Both the position numbers and the translations under genes were made by a program. From Sedimentisphaera salicampi (lineage in GTDB: Bacteria; Planctomycetota; Phycisphaerae; Sedimentisphaerales; Sedimentisphaeraceae): a DNA stretch of 64,000 nucleotides. Below the pieces are notes generated by a model that saw only the letters and a list, made by a program, of their open reading frames with translations, was not told the origin of the DNA and did not search any database. Shown here piece by piece: positions 18,428 to 27,696 of the stretch. The stretch is from contig NZ_CP021023.1 of NCBI RefSeq assembly GCF_002117005.1, forward strand, positions 1,364,001-1,428,000. The letters run 5' to 3'. Each line of letters opens with the position of its first letter. The first letter of the stretch is position 1.

Positions 18428-20983
18428 ATGGGATATATTAAAAGAATCTGGGTATTCGTTTTAGCTGCTTTCTTCTTTTGCCCTTTGGTAAAGGCTGAAG
18501 ATAAACGCGTGGACTGCTGGTTTGAAACTGCAGAAATTTTCGGGTCTTCTGCAAGCGGAAGCATAATAGAAGAAGGCAGAGGGCAGCGTTTCTCCATAGA
18601 CTATCAGAACAGAAAAGCCGGCGATTTAAGTGTTGTTTACACATCAGACAGCGTTCAGGAAAAGGAAATCGGCTTTATGGTTCCCTCTTATTCAGACTAC
18701 TGGGATGCAGGCCCAGAATGGGAGCTGCATATCTCAATGAAAAGCACCCACTCCGAGCCTACAAGATGGGCAGTAAGCATCGTGGACACAAACGGCGGGA
18801 AAGCCCTTTCTGAGATGGAATCAATCACCACAAACAGCTGGAAGGAAGTTGTGTTCAATTCGGGGCAGTTTAAGCCCTCCTATACAAAATTTGATGAAAC
18901 AAAGCTCAAGACTTTCCAGATAAGAGCGAGGCTGCCGCAGGGCAAGAAGCTCTGGTTCGACGATATATACTTCAAGAAGAAAAACGGCGAGACCCTCGGC
19001 GTTATGGAAAAATCGATCGACCGAAGGATGGCAGAAGCAGGGCAAACAAGGGAGGCGAGGATAGAGGCCGCCATGCGAAGAGCGCAAACTAAATCTCCCA
19101 GTTCCGTACTCAATGCCTATTTTGCAAAGCTTTATCTCGACAGGCAAACCGAATCTATCAACCAGAAACTTTATATTATCTTCACAACGAAAAACTCGGC
19201 AGTACGAAAGCAGTTCGGCATAAACCAGCCGTGGAATCCATACCTCGATTCAATGCTCTTCAGATTCTGGTTCACTTTCAACCGCACCAACGGCAAATAT
19301 AAACGCCTTACAAGCGAAACTCAGAACGCCCTTTTGGATTTGATCTGGGAGCGCAACAGGCGGCGCAATGATATCAACCTCGCCGAAAGGAGCAGCTGGG
19401 ATATCGTGAACAGCGAATCGCTGGATTTATGCTTCAAGAGCGCAGCTCTGCTCTCCTCGCAGATTTTCAAGAACAGAATGGCATACGAATCAAAAGAGTA
19501 TTTCGATTCCGGCAAAGGAGGCGGAGCGGGATACTGGTTCCATATGAACGGCGACATAAAAACCTTCGGCCCGGAGGGAAGGGCTGAACCGAAAGACAGA
19601 AACACAGGAAACAGCGAAGAGCATTACAATGCGTGGGCTGAATTCTTCAAGAAATACATCAAAGAGAGGGCTGATAAAGGATTTTTCATTGCAAACGCAT
19701 CGCCTGTCTACTCCAAATACACAATTAACTACATATATGACATTCACGACTACTGCGAAGACAAAGAGCTCAGAGATCTTTGCGGAAAATTCCTTGATCT
19801 GTACTGGGCAGACTGGCTCCAGGACTGCATCGCAGGCTACCGCGGCGGCGTAAAGATAAAAGATTACGCAGAGCTTGATGCGAGAGTGGATTCAACACAT
19901 CTTATGCTTCAGTATCATTTAGGCGGAGGCGGAACCGCTGAGATAATCACAATCAACCAGCTCCTCTCAGACTACAGGCTCCCCGAGGTGCTTTGGGATA
20001 TGGCCTTAGACCGCCGCAGTCTGGGAGAGTTTGAGTATATCTCAAGAAGGCCGGGAGAAGAAGAAAACAAGCGTCCGCGTCCGCTGGGAGATGAAAGAAC
20101 ATTCCTCTGCGATAAAGAAAGCAGGATAGTAAGATACAGCTGGGTTACGCCCGATTATGTTATGGCAAGCAGGATGACACACCCCTCTGCTGTAATGAAT
20201 CACCTCTCTGCTGCCCCTATGTGGCACGGGGTTCAGTTTAACACCTCACCGCAGGCGATGGTAACCCCCAGAGCAATAAACATAAAAGATGACACGAGCT
20301 GGAATCTATATAAAGAAAGCGGCTATTTCCGCTCAGTCCAGCATAAGAACGTTATGATAACTCAGCAGGCCCGCTCATATATTACAGTGAACCCGGCTTG
20401 GTTTCTGGAGGAAAAGAATAATGATCTGCCAATAGGAATTCATTTCGGAGAAAAGCCGGACAGGATGGTTGAGAAACAGGGCTGGATCTTTATCGAACAG
20501 GGCAATTCCTTCCTCGCTGTGAGACCAGTAAGGAGCTACTACGAGGCCGGCGGAGAATTCGACTACCTCGAAGGGCCGCACGGGCTTGAAAGCAAGCTGG
20601 AAAACCGTTCGTATGAGTGGAACAGTTTGGAGAATATTGCAAAGCTGAAATCAAGCCATTCGCCGATAATCTTCGAAACTGCGCGAAAATCAAACTACTC
20701 CAATCTCACAAAATTTATTCAGCATATAGATATGGCTGAGATAAAGCTTGTGAACGGGATTGTACCCGAGGCTTATTCGGTGGTTTATACTACGACAGAT
20801 ATAAGCGGCAAGGAAATAAAGCTTTATCTAAACGCAGCGAATAACGAGATGCCCAAGATTAACGGTGAGTATCTGGATTACGAGCCGGACAAGCTTTTCG
20901 ACAGTCCATATATGCAGTCTTTATACGACAGCGGCGTTACCAACATAATGTGCGGCGGACGCGACCTCACCCTCAGCTTCTGA
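18428..20983 (+). CDS. Large secreted protein of unknown function, CAZyme-like architecture
   Basis: The 851-aa precursor has a signal peptide (about 1-23). Residues 25-195 form a likely beta-sandwich of CBM/discoidin type (ends LWFDDIYFKKKNG). About 200-560 is alpha-helical with many aromatic and His/Asn/Tyr residues, resembling an (alpha/alpha) toroid. About 565-851 is beta-rich. This three-part layout is shared by polysaccharide lyases of the PL8 and heparinase type, but I cannot place it in a named family and see no diagnostic catalytic motif. Conserved-looking polar clusters include NSEEHYNAW and DIHDYCED. Neighbouring GH27 supports a role in polysaccharide use. Function unassigned. Confidence 0.75.
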   Translation: MGYIKRIWVFVLAAFFFCPLVKAEDKRVDCWFETAEIFGSSASGSIIEEGRGQRFSIDYQNRKAGDLSVVYTSDSVQEKEIGFMVPSYSDYWDAGPEWELHISMKSTHSEPTRWAVSIVDTNGGKALSEMESITTNSWKEVVFNSGQFKPSYTKFDETKLKTFQIRARLPQGKKLWFDDIYFKKKNGETLGVMEKSIDRRMAEAGQTREARIEAAMRRAQTKSPSSVLNAYFAKLYLDRQTESINQKLYIIFTTKNSAVRKQFGINQPWNPYLDSMLFRFWFTFNRTNGKYKRLTSETQNALLDLIWERNRRRNDINLAERSSWDIVNSESLDLCFKSAALLSSQIFKNRMAYESKEYFDSGKGGGAGYWFHMNGDIKTFGPEGRAEPKDRNTGNSEEHYNAWAEFFKKYIKERADKGFFIANASPVYSKYTINYIYDIHDYCEDKELRDLCGKFLDLYWADWLQDCIAGYRGGVKIKDYAELDARVDSTHLMLQYHLGGGGTAEIITINQLLSDYRLPEVLWDMALDRRSLGEFEYISRRPGEEENKRPRPLGDERTFLCDKESRIVRYSWVTPDYVMASRMTHPSAVMNHLSAAPMWHGVQFNTSPQAMVTPRAINIKDDTSWNLYKESGYFRSVQHKNVMITQQARSYITVNPAWFLEEKNNDLPIGIHFGEKPDRMVEKQGWIFIEQGNSFLAVRPVRSYYEAGGEFDYLEGPHGLESKLENRSYEWNSLENIAKLKSSHSPIIFETARKSNYSNLTKFIQHIDMAEIKLVNGIVPEAYSVVYTTTDISGKEIKLYLNAANNEMPKINGEYLDYEPDKLFDSPYMQSLYDSGVTNIMCGGRDLTLSF

Positions 20984-21016
20984 AAGCTGGTTTGCTGGAG
21001 CTGCAGTCGCAAAGCC

Positions 21017-23644
21017 TTAATCGGTGAAGTCTGAGATCTCTTTCTTCACCTCGCTGAGCAGGGTGATAGCCTCAATGGGAGTTAAGTTATTAACGTCAGT
21101 TTCAGCGAGCTTATTCAAAACATCCCTGTGCCTGCTGGAGAAGAGATTCTCCTCTTGGTCTGTGGTTCTGTTACGGCTGAGCTGAGCCCCTTCTGCCTCT
21201 TTTGAAAAGGTGTTTTCAAGGTCTGAGAGTATTTCCTTGCTCCTTCTAACGATCCTCTCCGGCAGTCCTGCAAGCTTTGCAACATGAATGCCGTAGCTTT
21301 TGTCCGTGGCTCCGGGGAGAATCTTATGCAGAAACACCACATCATCCATCCACTCCCGCACAGCCACGTTGCAGTTTTTCACGTTCCTGAGCAGCTCAGA
21401 AAGCTCCACAAGCTCGTGATAGTGCGTTGCGAAAAGAGTCCTGCAGCCGATATGGTTTGCTATATGCTCTGTTACCGCCCATGCAATCGAGAGCCCATCG
21501 TAAGTGCTCGTTCCTCGGCCCACCTCATCGAGAATCACAAGAGAGCGGTCTGTGGCGTTGTTCACGATGTTCGCCGTCTCTGTCATCTCTACCATAAATG
21601 TTGACTGGCCTCTGCTGAGCTCATCGGATGCACCAACACGGGTAAAGATGCGGTCAACCACGCCGATTCTCGCTTCCTTTGCAGGGATAAAGCAGCCCAT
21701 CTGCGCCATGATAACAAGAAGAGCCGTCTGCCGGATATAAGTGCTCTTACCGCTCATATTAGGGCCGGTGATTATCATCACATCCCCGCTTTCGTCGCCC
21801 AGCTCCAGATCGTTGGATACAAACTCACTGCCCAGATTCTCCGCTATCACAGGATGCCTGCCTTCGGTAATCTGTATGGATTTGTCTTCTGTTATCTCAG
21901 GCCGCACATACCCCCTCTGCAAAGAAAGGGCGGCGATTGAGCTGATGCAGTCTGCGGCGGCGATTGAATCGGAGAGCTTCTGAAGCCTTTCCACATAATT
22001 CACCGCCTCGCAGCGGAGGTCATCAAAGAGCCGGTTTTCAAGCTCAAGAGCACGGTCTCTTGCGGTGAGTATCTGCTGCTCAAACTCCTTGAGCTTTTCG
22101 GTGATGTATCTCTCGGCGTTTTTGATTGTCTGCTTTCTTATATACTCCTCGGGCACTTTCTCCTTCATCGAGTTGCTCACCTCGATGTAGTATCCGAAGA
22201 CTTTATTAAAACCCACTTTCAGATTGGCAATTCCGATTCGCTCGGCCTCCTGAGCCTGATACTCAGCCAGCCAGCTGTTCGCATCGCGGGAGAGGCTGCG
22301 GAGCCTGTCGAGCTCTTCGCTGAAGCCCTCCATCACCACGCCGCCGTCTCTTGTGTGACTGGGGCATTCGGGGTTTATCGCCCGCCGGAGCAGATCGGCG
22401 AATTCTTCCATTTTATCGCAGCCATCGGCTATTCGCTGCAGAAGCGGGCTGCTGCACTGCCCGAGCGTTTCTTTTATCGGGCCGACTTTCTCGAGCGTAT
22501 CTGCGAGCATTACAAAATCCTTCGGCCCTGCCCGCATTGTGCTGATTCGCGAGGCAATCCTCTCGAGGTCGGCAAAGTTTTTCAGCTGGCCGGTAACCGA
22601 ATCGAGCAGGTCTTTGTCGGCCGCAAACTCACCGGCGGCATCAAGCCTTCTGTCTATATGCTGCTTATCGCAAAGCGGCATCCTCATCCACGCATTGAAA
22701 AGCCGCCCGCCCATGCCGGTGCGTGTTTTATCAATGCTCCACAAAAGCGAGCCGCGCCGATCTTCGCTGCGGAGAGTGCGCAGGATTTCAAGGCTGCGAA
22801 GGGATGTCTGGTCTATCTGGAGGTAGCAGTTTCGCTCAACAACCTTTATCCCGCGGATATGGCTCAGGGTGGTCTTTTGGGTTTCGTTGAGATATTCGAT
22901 AATTGCCCCTGCCGCTGGGATAATATCAGAGCCTTCCTCAATGCCGAAGCCCTCAAGGTTTTTTGTGCCGAAAAGCTTTGTGAGCGTTCTCATTGCACCG
23001 TTCGGCTCGAAATACCAGCCCGGGCGTTCCGTGATAACCGCATCGCAGCGGGATTTTATCTCGCTTATTATGCGTGCGGCATCATCTCCAAAAAGCTCGC
23101 CCCTTCGCTCGGCTGTAATGCATTCTCTCGGCGAAAGCCGGCAGATCTCGTCGGCCAGCTCTGCCTCAGGCAGCCTCTGCACACAGAATTTGCCTGTAGA
23201 GATATCCAAATAAGCTATCGCCGCAGACTTCCTGCCCAGATGAACGGCGCAGAGGAAGTTGTCCTCCTTCGCCTCGAGCAGGATATCATCGGTAATCGTT
23301 CCGGGCGTTACCACGCGAACCACATCCCGCTTCACAACGCCCTTGGCCTCCTTCGGATCCTCTACCTGCTCGCAAACGGCAACCTTATACCCCGCTTCAA
23401 TTATCTTCTTGAGGTAGTTGTCAACGGCGTGATACGGTATGCCCGCAAGCGGGATGGGAGAGCTGCTGTCTTTCCCTCGGCTGGTGAGAGCTATACCCAG
23501 AACTCGAGAACAGATCTTCGCATCTTCGTAAAACGTTTCATAAAAATCGCCCATGCGAAAAAAAAGCACCGCATCGGGATACTTCTCTTTGAATGAGTGA
23601 AACTGCTTCATCGCAGGCGTTAGTTTTTTATTGTTGGCAGCCAA
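21017..23644 (-). CDS. mutS: DNA mismatch repair protein MutS
   Basis: The 875-aa product has the MutS mismatch-binding domain I with FFRMGDFYETF (the Phe-x-Glu recognition motif is further back in this family), connector and clamp domains, and the C-terminal ABC ATPase with Walker A GPNMSGKST, Walker B VILDEVGRGTST and the HTH-containing tail. I chose the TTG at 23644 because GGGAA lies 6 bp upstream and the N-terminus (LTPAMKQF) then has family length; a more upstream TTG at 23692 would overlap the methyltransferase gene by 10 bp. It acts in post-replicative mismatch repair. No mutL lies nearby. Confidence 0.97.
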   Translation of the reverse strand: MAANNKKLTPAMKQFHSFKEKYPDAVLFFRMGDFYETFYEDAKICSRVLGIALTSRGKDSSSPIPLAGIPYHAVDNYLKKIIEAGYKVAVCEQVEDPKEAKGVVKRDVVRVVTPGTITDDILLEAKEDNFLCAVHLGRKSAAIAYLDISTGKFCVQRLPEAELADEICRLSPRECITAERRGELFGDDAARIISEIKSRCDAVITERPGWYFEPNGAMRTLTKLFGTKNLEGFGIEEGSDIIPAAGAIIEYLNETQKTTLSHIRGIKVVERNCYLQIDQTSLRSLEILRTLRSEDRRGSLLWSIDKTRTGMGGRLFNAWMRMPLCDKQHIDRRLDAAGEFAADKDLLDSVTGQLKNFADLERIASRISTMRAGPKDFVMLADTLEKVGPIKETLGQCSSPLLQRIADGCDKMEEFADLLRRAINPECPSHTRDGGVVMEGFSEELDRLRSLSRDANSWLAEYQAQEAERIGIANLKVGFNKVFGYYIEVSNSMKEKVPEEYIRKQTIKNAERYITEKLKEFEQQILTARDRALELENRLFDDLRCEAVNYVERLQKLSDSIAAADCISSIAALSLQRGYVRPEITEDKSIQITEGRHPVIAENLGSEFVSNDLELGDESGDVMIITGPNMSGKSTYIRQTALLVIMAQMGCFIPAKEARIGVVDRIFTRVGASDELSRGQSTFMVEMTETANIVNNATDRSLVILDEVGRGTSTYDGLSIAWAVTEHIANHIGCRTLFATHYHELVELSELLRNVKNCNVAVREWMDDVVFLHKILPGATDKSYGIHVAKLAGLPERIVRRSKEILSDLENTFSKEAEGAQLSRNRTTDQEENLFSSRHRDVLNKLAETDVNNLTPIEAITLLSEVKKEISDFTD

Positions 23645-23682
23645 ATTAGTTTCCCGTTTTATTAAATGGTAATTCAAGTAAA

Positions 23683-24744
23683 TCAACTGCAAATGCAGTA
23701 ATGCAAGTATTCCACTGTGGAATTTGAAGAATAAACTCTTCCGTTATCGGCCTTGTATCGATTATAATCTTGAGTGAAGCAGCCGTATTTGCCTTTAGCA
23801 GACATAACCTCTCTTATCTCATCACTGCTCATAAGACCTTCATTGTTGTAGCTTAAGAATATATATCTTGCGTTTGCATTTTTAATCAGTTCGCTGAAAG
23901 CCTGCTTAACTTTTCTACGCACGCAGTAATCTGATTTTTGTTCACTGTAATCCCTCAGCCCAGTTTTGCCCTTTATTGCTGGATAATCATATTTTGCTAT
24001 AGTTTCCAGCATGTGATAGTTCGGGGCATACTGCCTTTGATTATAAGGCGGGTCGAGATAAAGAACATCAACTTCCAGGTCAGATATTATATCTTCAACT
24101 TTTTTGTTATAAACCTTATGCTCCCTGTCATTTATCAGCAGCTCAGCAGGCTGAAGCTCAAAGGTTCTTTGAGCAGATTTTTTCAGTTTTTTGAGGAATG
24201 CCCCGTAAACCGAAGCAGTATTTGAGTGTTTGTCGATATTTTCCAAAAGAGAAGCTAAGAGAAAGAAATATTCGCCTTCTGTAATTTTGGCGTTCGCTCT
24301 CCATTCTTCTATCTGGAGCCTGATGGTATCGCATTTCTTTGCGTTTTCGCTTGAATAGTAATTTCTTTCAAACTCCTTGCCTTTTGTTCCTTCAAGAGAA
24401 TAATTATTGAATATAAAGCCCTCAACCAAAGGCAGATTTGAAAGATATCTGCATACAACTTCCTTTCTTTCGGCAGTTTCTGTTTGCCGGATTTCCGGAA
24501 TAATCTCTGCAAGTCCATCAAAGGCAAGATATTTATGGTTTCCGATATAATGTTTATTCAGTGCATAAGAATAATACTGAAAGTCGTTAGCAATAATCGA
24601 ATAGCCAAGCTTTTTGAAATGCGAGCCAACAATTCCGGTACCTGCGAAAATATCGCAGAATAGCTCGCAATCATCTTGTATGATTTGCTTTACAGACGTT
24701 TCAATGAAAGGCAGCAGGGATTTTTTTGAACCTATATAATTCAT
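23683..24744 (-). CDS. D12-class DNA adenine methyltransferase of a type II R-M system
   Basis: This 353-aa enzyme begins MNYIGSKKSLLPFI, typical of D12-class N6-adenine methyltransferases. It has motif I FCDIFAGTGIVG near residue 30-41 and catalytic motif IV DPPYNQRQYAPNYH near residue 233. It transfers methyl from SAM to adenine. It is the last of four genes in a minus-strand island (HNH nuclease, Xre regulator, two methyltransferases), starting 6 bp after its partner. Two methyltransferases of different class with one nuclease are typical of systems recognising an asymmetric (type IIS-like) site, one enzyme per strand. Base composition is visibly more AT-rich than mutS. Confidence 0.88.
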   Translation of the reverse strand: MNYIGSKKSLLPFIETSVKQIIQDDCELFCDIFAGTGIVGSHFKKLGYSIIANDFQYYSYALNKHYIGNHKYLAFDGLAEIIPEIRQTETAERKEVVCRYLSNLPLVEGFIFNNYSLEGTKGKEFERNYYSSENAKKCDTIRLQIEEWRANAKITEGEYFFLLASLLENIDKHSNTASVYGAFLKKLKKSAQRTFELQPAELLINDREHKVYNKKVEDIISDLEVDVLYLDPPYNQRQYAPNYHMLETIAKYDYPAIKGKTGLRDYSEQKSDYCVRRKVKQAFSELIKNANARYIFLSYNNEGLMSSDEIREVMSAKGKYGCFTQDYNRYKADNGRVYSSNSTVEYLHYCICS

Positions 24745-24750
24745 AGCATT

Positions 24751-25557
24751 TTAATTTTTCTTTAGAACCATAACATATTCGTGTTTGAAAATAAAATAAT
24801 CGCTGTTCAAAGCCCTGTATCGCCATATAGTGTTTTTATTTTGCTTAGCCCTGTTACCCGCCATATTTTTGACGATTATGCTTTTAAGAGTTAAACCCCT
24901 GTTCATAGCTTCCTTCATGCAGTAAAATCCAAGAGGAATCCACTGCCCTTTAGTATATTTATCGCCAATAACAATAGAAACATACCTTTTTCTTTCAAGC
25001 AGAGACAAGCTGTTGTCCAAAACTTTACCAAAACGATCTAAGAATATATCAATTGAATCAGAGTTGGAAAGGTCCCTTGAATCATTTGTGAATTTAAGAA
25101 TATCAAAATAAGGCGGATGCAGGATAACGTGAGAAACTTTATTAATGCCTTTAGATGCCAAATATCCTGCAATCTCAGAGAATGCTGCAAAATCAGTGCT
25201 ATCTGCAGCAAGCATATAATTGAAATTCATTTCGGAATAAACGGGAAGCTCTGATTCAAAATTCTTTCCCACATATTCTACTATATCGGGGTTAATGTCT
25301 ATACCGGCAAAGTTTCTGCCCAAAGATTCGCACTCAAATGCTGTCGTTCCGCTGCCCATAAAAGGGTCTAAAACAACCTCACCCTTTTTAGTGTATCTCT
25401 TTATCATTTGACGCGGTATCTGCGGCACAAAATTGCCGTGATAAAAGCCGTTGTGTTTCCCTGAATTATCCCGCCTTTCTATAATCCAAAGGGAGTCTGT
25501 TTCAACATCTTCATATTCCTTCCATCTGGAAAGATCTATATCATTAAACTTTGCCAT
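24751..25557 (-). CDS. DNA methyltransferase (second enzyme of the R-M island)
   Basis: This 268-aa methyltransferase has the SAM-binding motif I VVLDPFMGSGTTAFE near residues 60-74. A motif IV variant HPPYFDILKF near residue 142 has His where the first residue is usually Asp/Ser/Thr. Specificity (N6-adenine or N4-cytosine) cannot be told. The N-terminal HGNFVPQIPRQMI segment is a common target-segment element. Its ATG overlaps the Xre-regulator stop by one base (TAATG), and the D12 methyltransferase follows 6 bp later, so the three are a tightly coupled operon. Confidence 0.85.
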   Translation of the reverse strand: MAKFNDIDLSRWKEYEDVETDSLWIIERRDNSGKHNGFYHGNFVPQIPRQMIKRYTKKGEVVLDPFMGSGTTAFECESLGRNFAGIDINPDIVEYVGKNFESELPVYSEMNFNYMLAADSTDFAAFSEIAGYLASKGINKVSHVILHPPYFDILKFTNDSRDLSNSDSIDIFLDRFGKVLDNSLSLLERKRYVSIVIGDKYTKGQWIPLGFYCMKEAMNRGLTLKSIIVKNMAGNRAKQNKNTIWRYRALNSDYFIFKHEYVMVLKKN

Positions 25558-25793
25558 TACTCATCCTCATCCGCTTGCTCTATCAGCTCTGAAGGGCTTA
25601 CTCCCAGAAAATCTGCTAATTGCTGAATATTACTCTTAACAGGATTAAACTTATCAGACAAGATATTTGAAAGCTGATTTTTAGAAATCCCAAGCATACG
25701 GGCAAGATCTGTGAAAGTATTTATATCTCTATCGGCCATTATCTCTCTAACCCTATATCTATTAACTTTCACTCTCATTATAAACTCTAACAT
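25557..25793 (-). CDS. Xre-family HTH regulator, likely R-M controller protein
   Basis: This 78-aa single-domain helix-turn-helix protein carries the pattern TFTDLARMLGISKNQLSNIL (about residues 26-45) and a following QLADFLGVSPSELIE helix. A start at Met6 is also possible and would give 73 aa. Small Xre proteins inside R-M operons act as controller (C) proteins that time nuclease and methyltransferase expression. Here it lies between the HNH nuclease gene (17 bp upstream) and the methyltransferases (1-bp overlap), which supports that role. No palindromic C-box was identified. Confidence 0.85.
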   Translation of the reverse strand: MLEFIMRVKVNRYRVREIMADRDINTFTDLARMLGISKNQLSNILSDKFNPVKSNIQQLADFLGVSPSELIEQADEDE

Positions 25794-25810
25794 AATCTTG
25801 CCAAAATATT

Positions 25811-26479
25811 TTATGAACTTTTGTCAATTAGTTTCTGTAAGCTCTCACGCCATTTATACGGGTTGTACCAAAAGCATCCAATACAGCCAGCAGGGTCATT
25901 CTCGGTTTTGCCTTTCCATTCTTCTCCGCCTTTATACCAATATTTTATGCCGGGGAAATGGCCTCTTTTACCTGTTTTCAGGCAGTTTTCGCAATGTCTT
26001 GATTTCCAAAGATTATTGCTTCTGCTTAACAATATAAAGTTATCTTTTAGTTCTTCGTCTGAATATTCATCAAAACACTCCTCATTTTTCGCCCATCTCA
26101 CCTGCGGAAATTTATGGTCAATCTCAAGCTCTCTTTCTGAGAGCCGCCTCAGAAGCACCGCTTCTTCAAAATTATAAAGCTGCTTGATTCGTTTGGCTAA
26201 TTTCGAGCGAATACCGTATCTGGCTTTATTAACTTCCAGAATTTCCAGAGATTTCAGCTTTCGATGAAATGTTTGAGCCTCACAACTGGCACAATACATT
26301 CTCTTGTAAAAATTGCCTTTCCCGTCTGTATCCAGCTGAATCCCTTTTTCCTGCCTCCAAACCTGCCAAGTTTTTGCTTGGCCGGATTGAAGCTCACATT
26401 TAGAACAATGCCACCTTAAATCAGACATTGTTTTAAAATCATCATGGCTTATCGTGCCTTCTCTGAATGGGTTTTTCAT
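25811..26479 (-). CDS. HNH-type restriction endonuclease
   Basis: The 222-aa protein has an N-terminal zinc-binding part with CSKC and CASC pairs (about residues 25-67). An HNH nuclease core covers about 115-165: ELEIDHKFPQVRW, then NFILLSRSNNLWKSRHCENC. The catalytic His is in EIDHKFP. A Cys-rich C-terminus with CIGC follows. It is encoded with a C-protein and two methyltransferases, so it is the predicted cleavage subunit; the recognition sequence is not readable. It could be a nicking or Nudix-free HNH homing-like enzyme, but the operon strongly argues for restriction. Confidence 0.82.
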   Translation of the reverse strand: MKNPFREGTISHDDFKTMSDLRWHCSKCELQSGQAKTWQVWRQEKGIQLDTDGKGNFYKRMYCASCEAQTFHRKLKSLEILEVNKARYGIRSKLAKRIKQLYNFEEAVLLRRLSERELEIDHKFPQVRWAKNEECFDEYSDEELKDNFILLSRSNNLWKSRHCENCLKTGKRGHFPGIKYWYKGGEEWKGKTENDPAGCIGCFWYNPYKWRESLQKLIDKSS

Positions 26480-26538
26480 TAGACCAATCCTTAATATAAA
26501 AACGCTCCCATTTTAAGCAAAAAACTCCCTCTTGGCAA

Positions 26539-27696
26539 CTAACTGATAAGGTCGAAGGTGAGTTTTGGGCGGGCAGTTATGAGCTGCTGGATGTTTTCTT
26601 TGAGGCTTCCCTCTTGTGCTGCGATTTTTTCTGTGATTTCAAGCTGGCGGTATGTAAAGCATACAGCATCAGTAACAGTTAAATCTTCCGTGCCGGCGGT
26701 TTGGAGCAGTTTATCGCAAAGCTTATCGATATTGAAGCCGTTTTGTGCGCTGATTTTGATAACTTCGGCCGGCAAGCGGCCTTCCAGTGCTTCAAGCTCG
26801 GGCATATCGGCCTTGTTGATAGCTGTTATAACAGGTGAGGTGAGCCCGAGCTCCTTTCTGTATTCAAGCTGGGCCTGGATATCCTGAGCGGGGTCTAGAA
26901 GCCAGATGATTCCATCGCAGCTTCGGGCAATCTTGAGCGAACGCCTCTGGGATTCTGCATCTATCTCGCAACGGGGCTCTGCGCACAAACCGGCAGTATC
27001 GATAAATTCAATCTGCATATCGGCAAGCCTCGCCCCTGCGCTAACCCAGTCTCTGGTAGTTCCCTGCACATCGGAAACAATCGCCGCCTGATCGCCTGCA
27101 AGGCGGTTGAGCAAGGTGCTTTTCCCGCAGTTGGGCACGCCGGCAATCGCAATCCTCTGCTTCCTGAAATATTTGCGGGCGGCTTGCGAATTATGCAGAA
27201 TGTTTTCTGCCTCGCTAGCGGCTTCTCTGCTGCTGCATTTTACCCAGCCGACGGCTGCTTTTTTGAGCCCTTCCTCCGCCTGAGCCTTAATAATAGCGCA
27301 GGCTTTGAGCGAATGAGTAAAGCAGGAATAAACCTCGGCCTCGAGGCTGATGGCATCGCCGGAGAAAACAGCAAGCTTTTCTCGCAGCATAAATTCACAC
27401 GGCTCGGCAGCTTCAGCGCCCGCTTTCTCGAGCAGGCTCACAATCTGCCTTACTATAATCGGATTGCCGTGGCAGTTTATATCTATCCTACCGGGAGCGA
27501 GGCAGCCGAGAACCACTTCATCCACCTCTCTGCCGCCTTCGCAGATCCTCGCCAGCAGGTGCGATTCGGGCTTGAGCCTCTCAGCTGGTATCCCGCAAGT
27601 CTCGGAGCAGATTCGTTCTGCATCTTTTCCAAAAAGGCTCACGATGGAGATTGCGGCACCGGTTTTAGGCGTTGTAACCGAGGCGAATGTCATCAC
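26539..27696 (-). CDS. MnmE/TrmE-like GTPase lacking the C-terminal catalytic motif
   Basis: This 385-aa protein resembles MnmE in its N-terminal folate-binding-like region (about 1-115) and in the G domain embedded in helices: G1 GVPNCGKST, G2-region GTTRDW, G3 DTAG, G4 NKAD. MnmE is usually about 450 aa and ends with the catalytic C-[IL]-GK motif used in tRNA wobble-uridine modification. Here the protein ends PKLTFDLIS with no such Cys. It may be a divergent MnmE paralogue. It overlaps coaX by 4 bp. Confidence 0.8.
   Translation of the reverse strand: MMTFASVTTPKTGAAISIVSLFGKDAERICSETCGIPAERLKPESHLLARICEGGREVDEVVLGCLAPGRIDINCHGNPIIVRQIVSLLEKAGAEAAEPCEFMLREKLAVFSGDAISLEAEVYSCFTHSLKACAIIKAQAEEGLKKAAVGWVKCSSREAASEAENILHNSQAARKYFRKQRIAIAGVPNCGKSTLLNRLAGDQAAIVSDVQGTTRDWVSAGARLADMQIEFIDTAGLCAEPRCEIDAESQRRSLKIARSCDGIIWLLDPAQDIQAQLEYRKELGLTSPVITAINKADMPELEALEGRLPAEVIKISAQNGFNIDKLCDKLLQTAGTEDLTVTDAVCFTYRQLEITEKIAAQEGSLKENIQQLITARPKLTFDLIS

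Noticed and set aside
22355-23596. 413-aa ORF on the plus strand
   Set aside because: It lies antisense to mutS, a well-supported gene; long opposite-frame ORFs arise from GC-rich codon bias.
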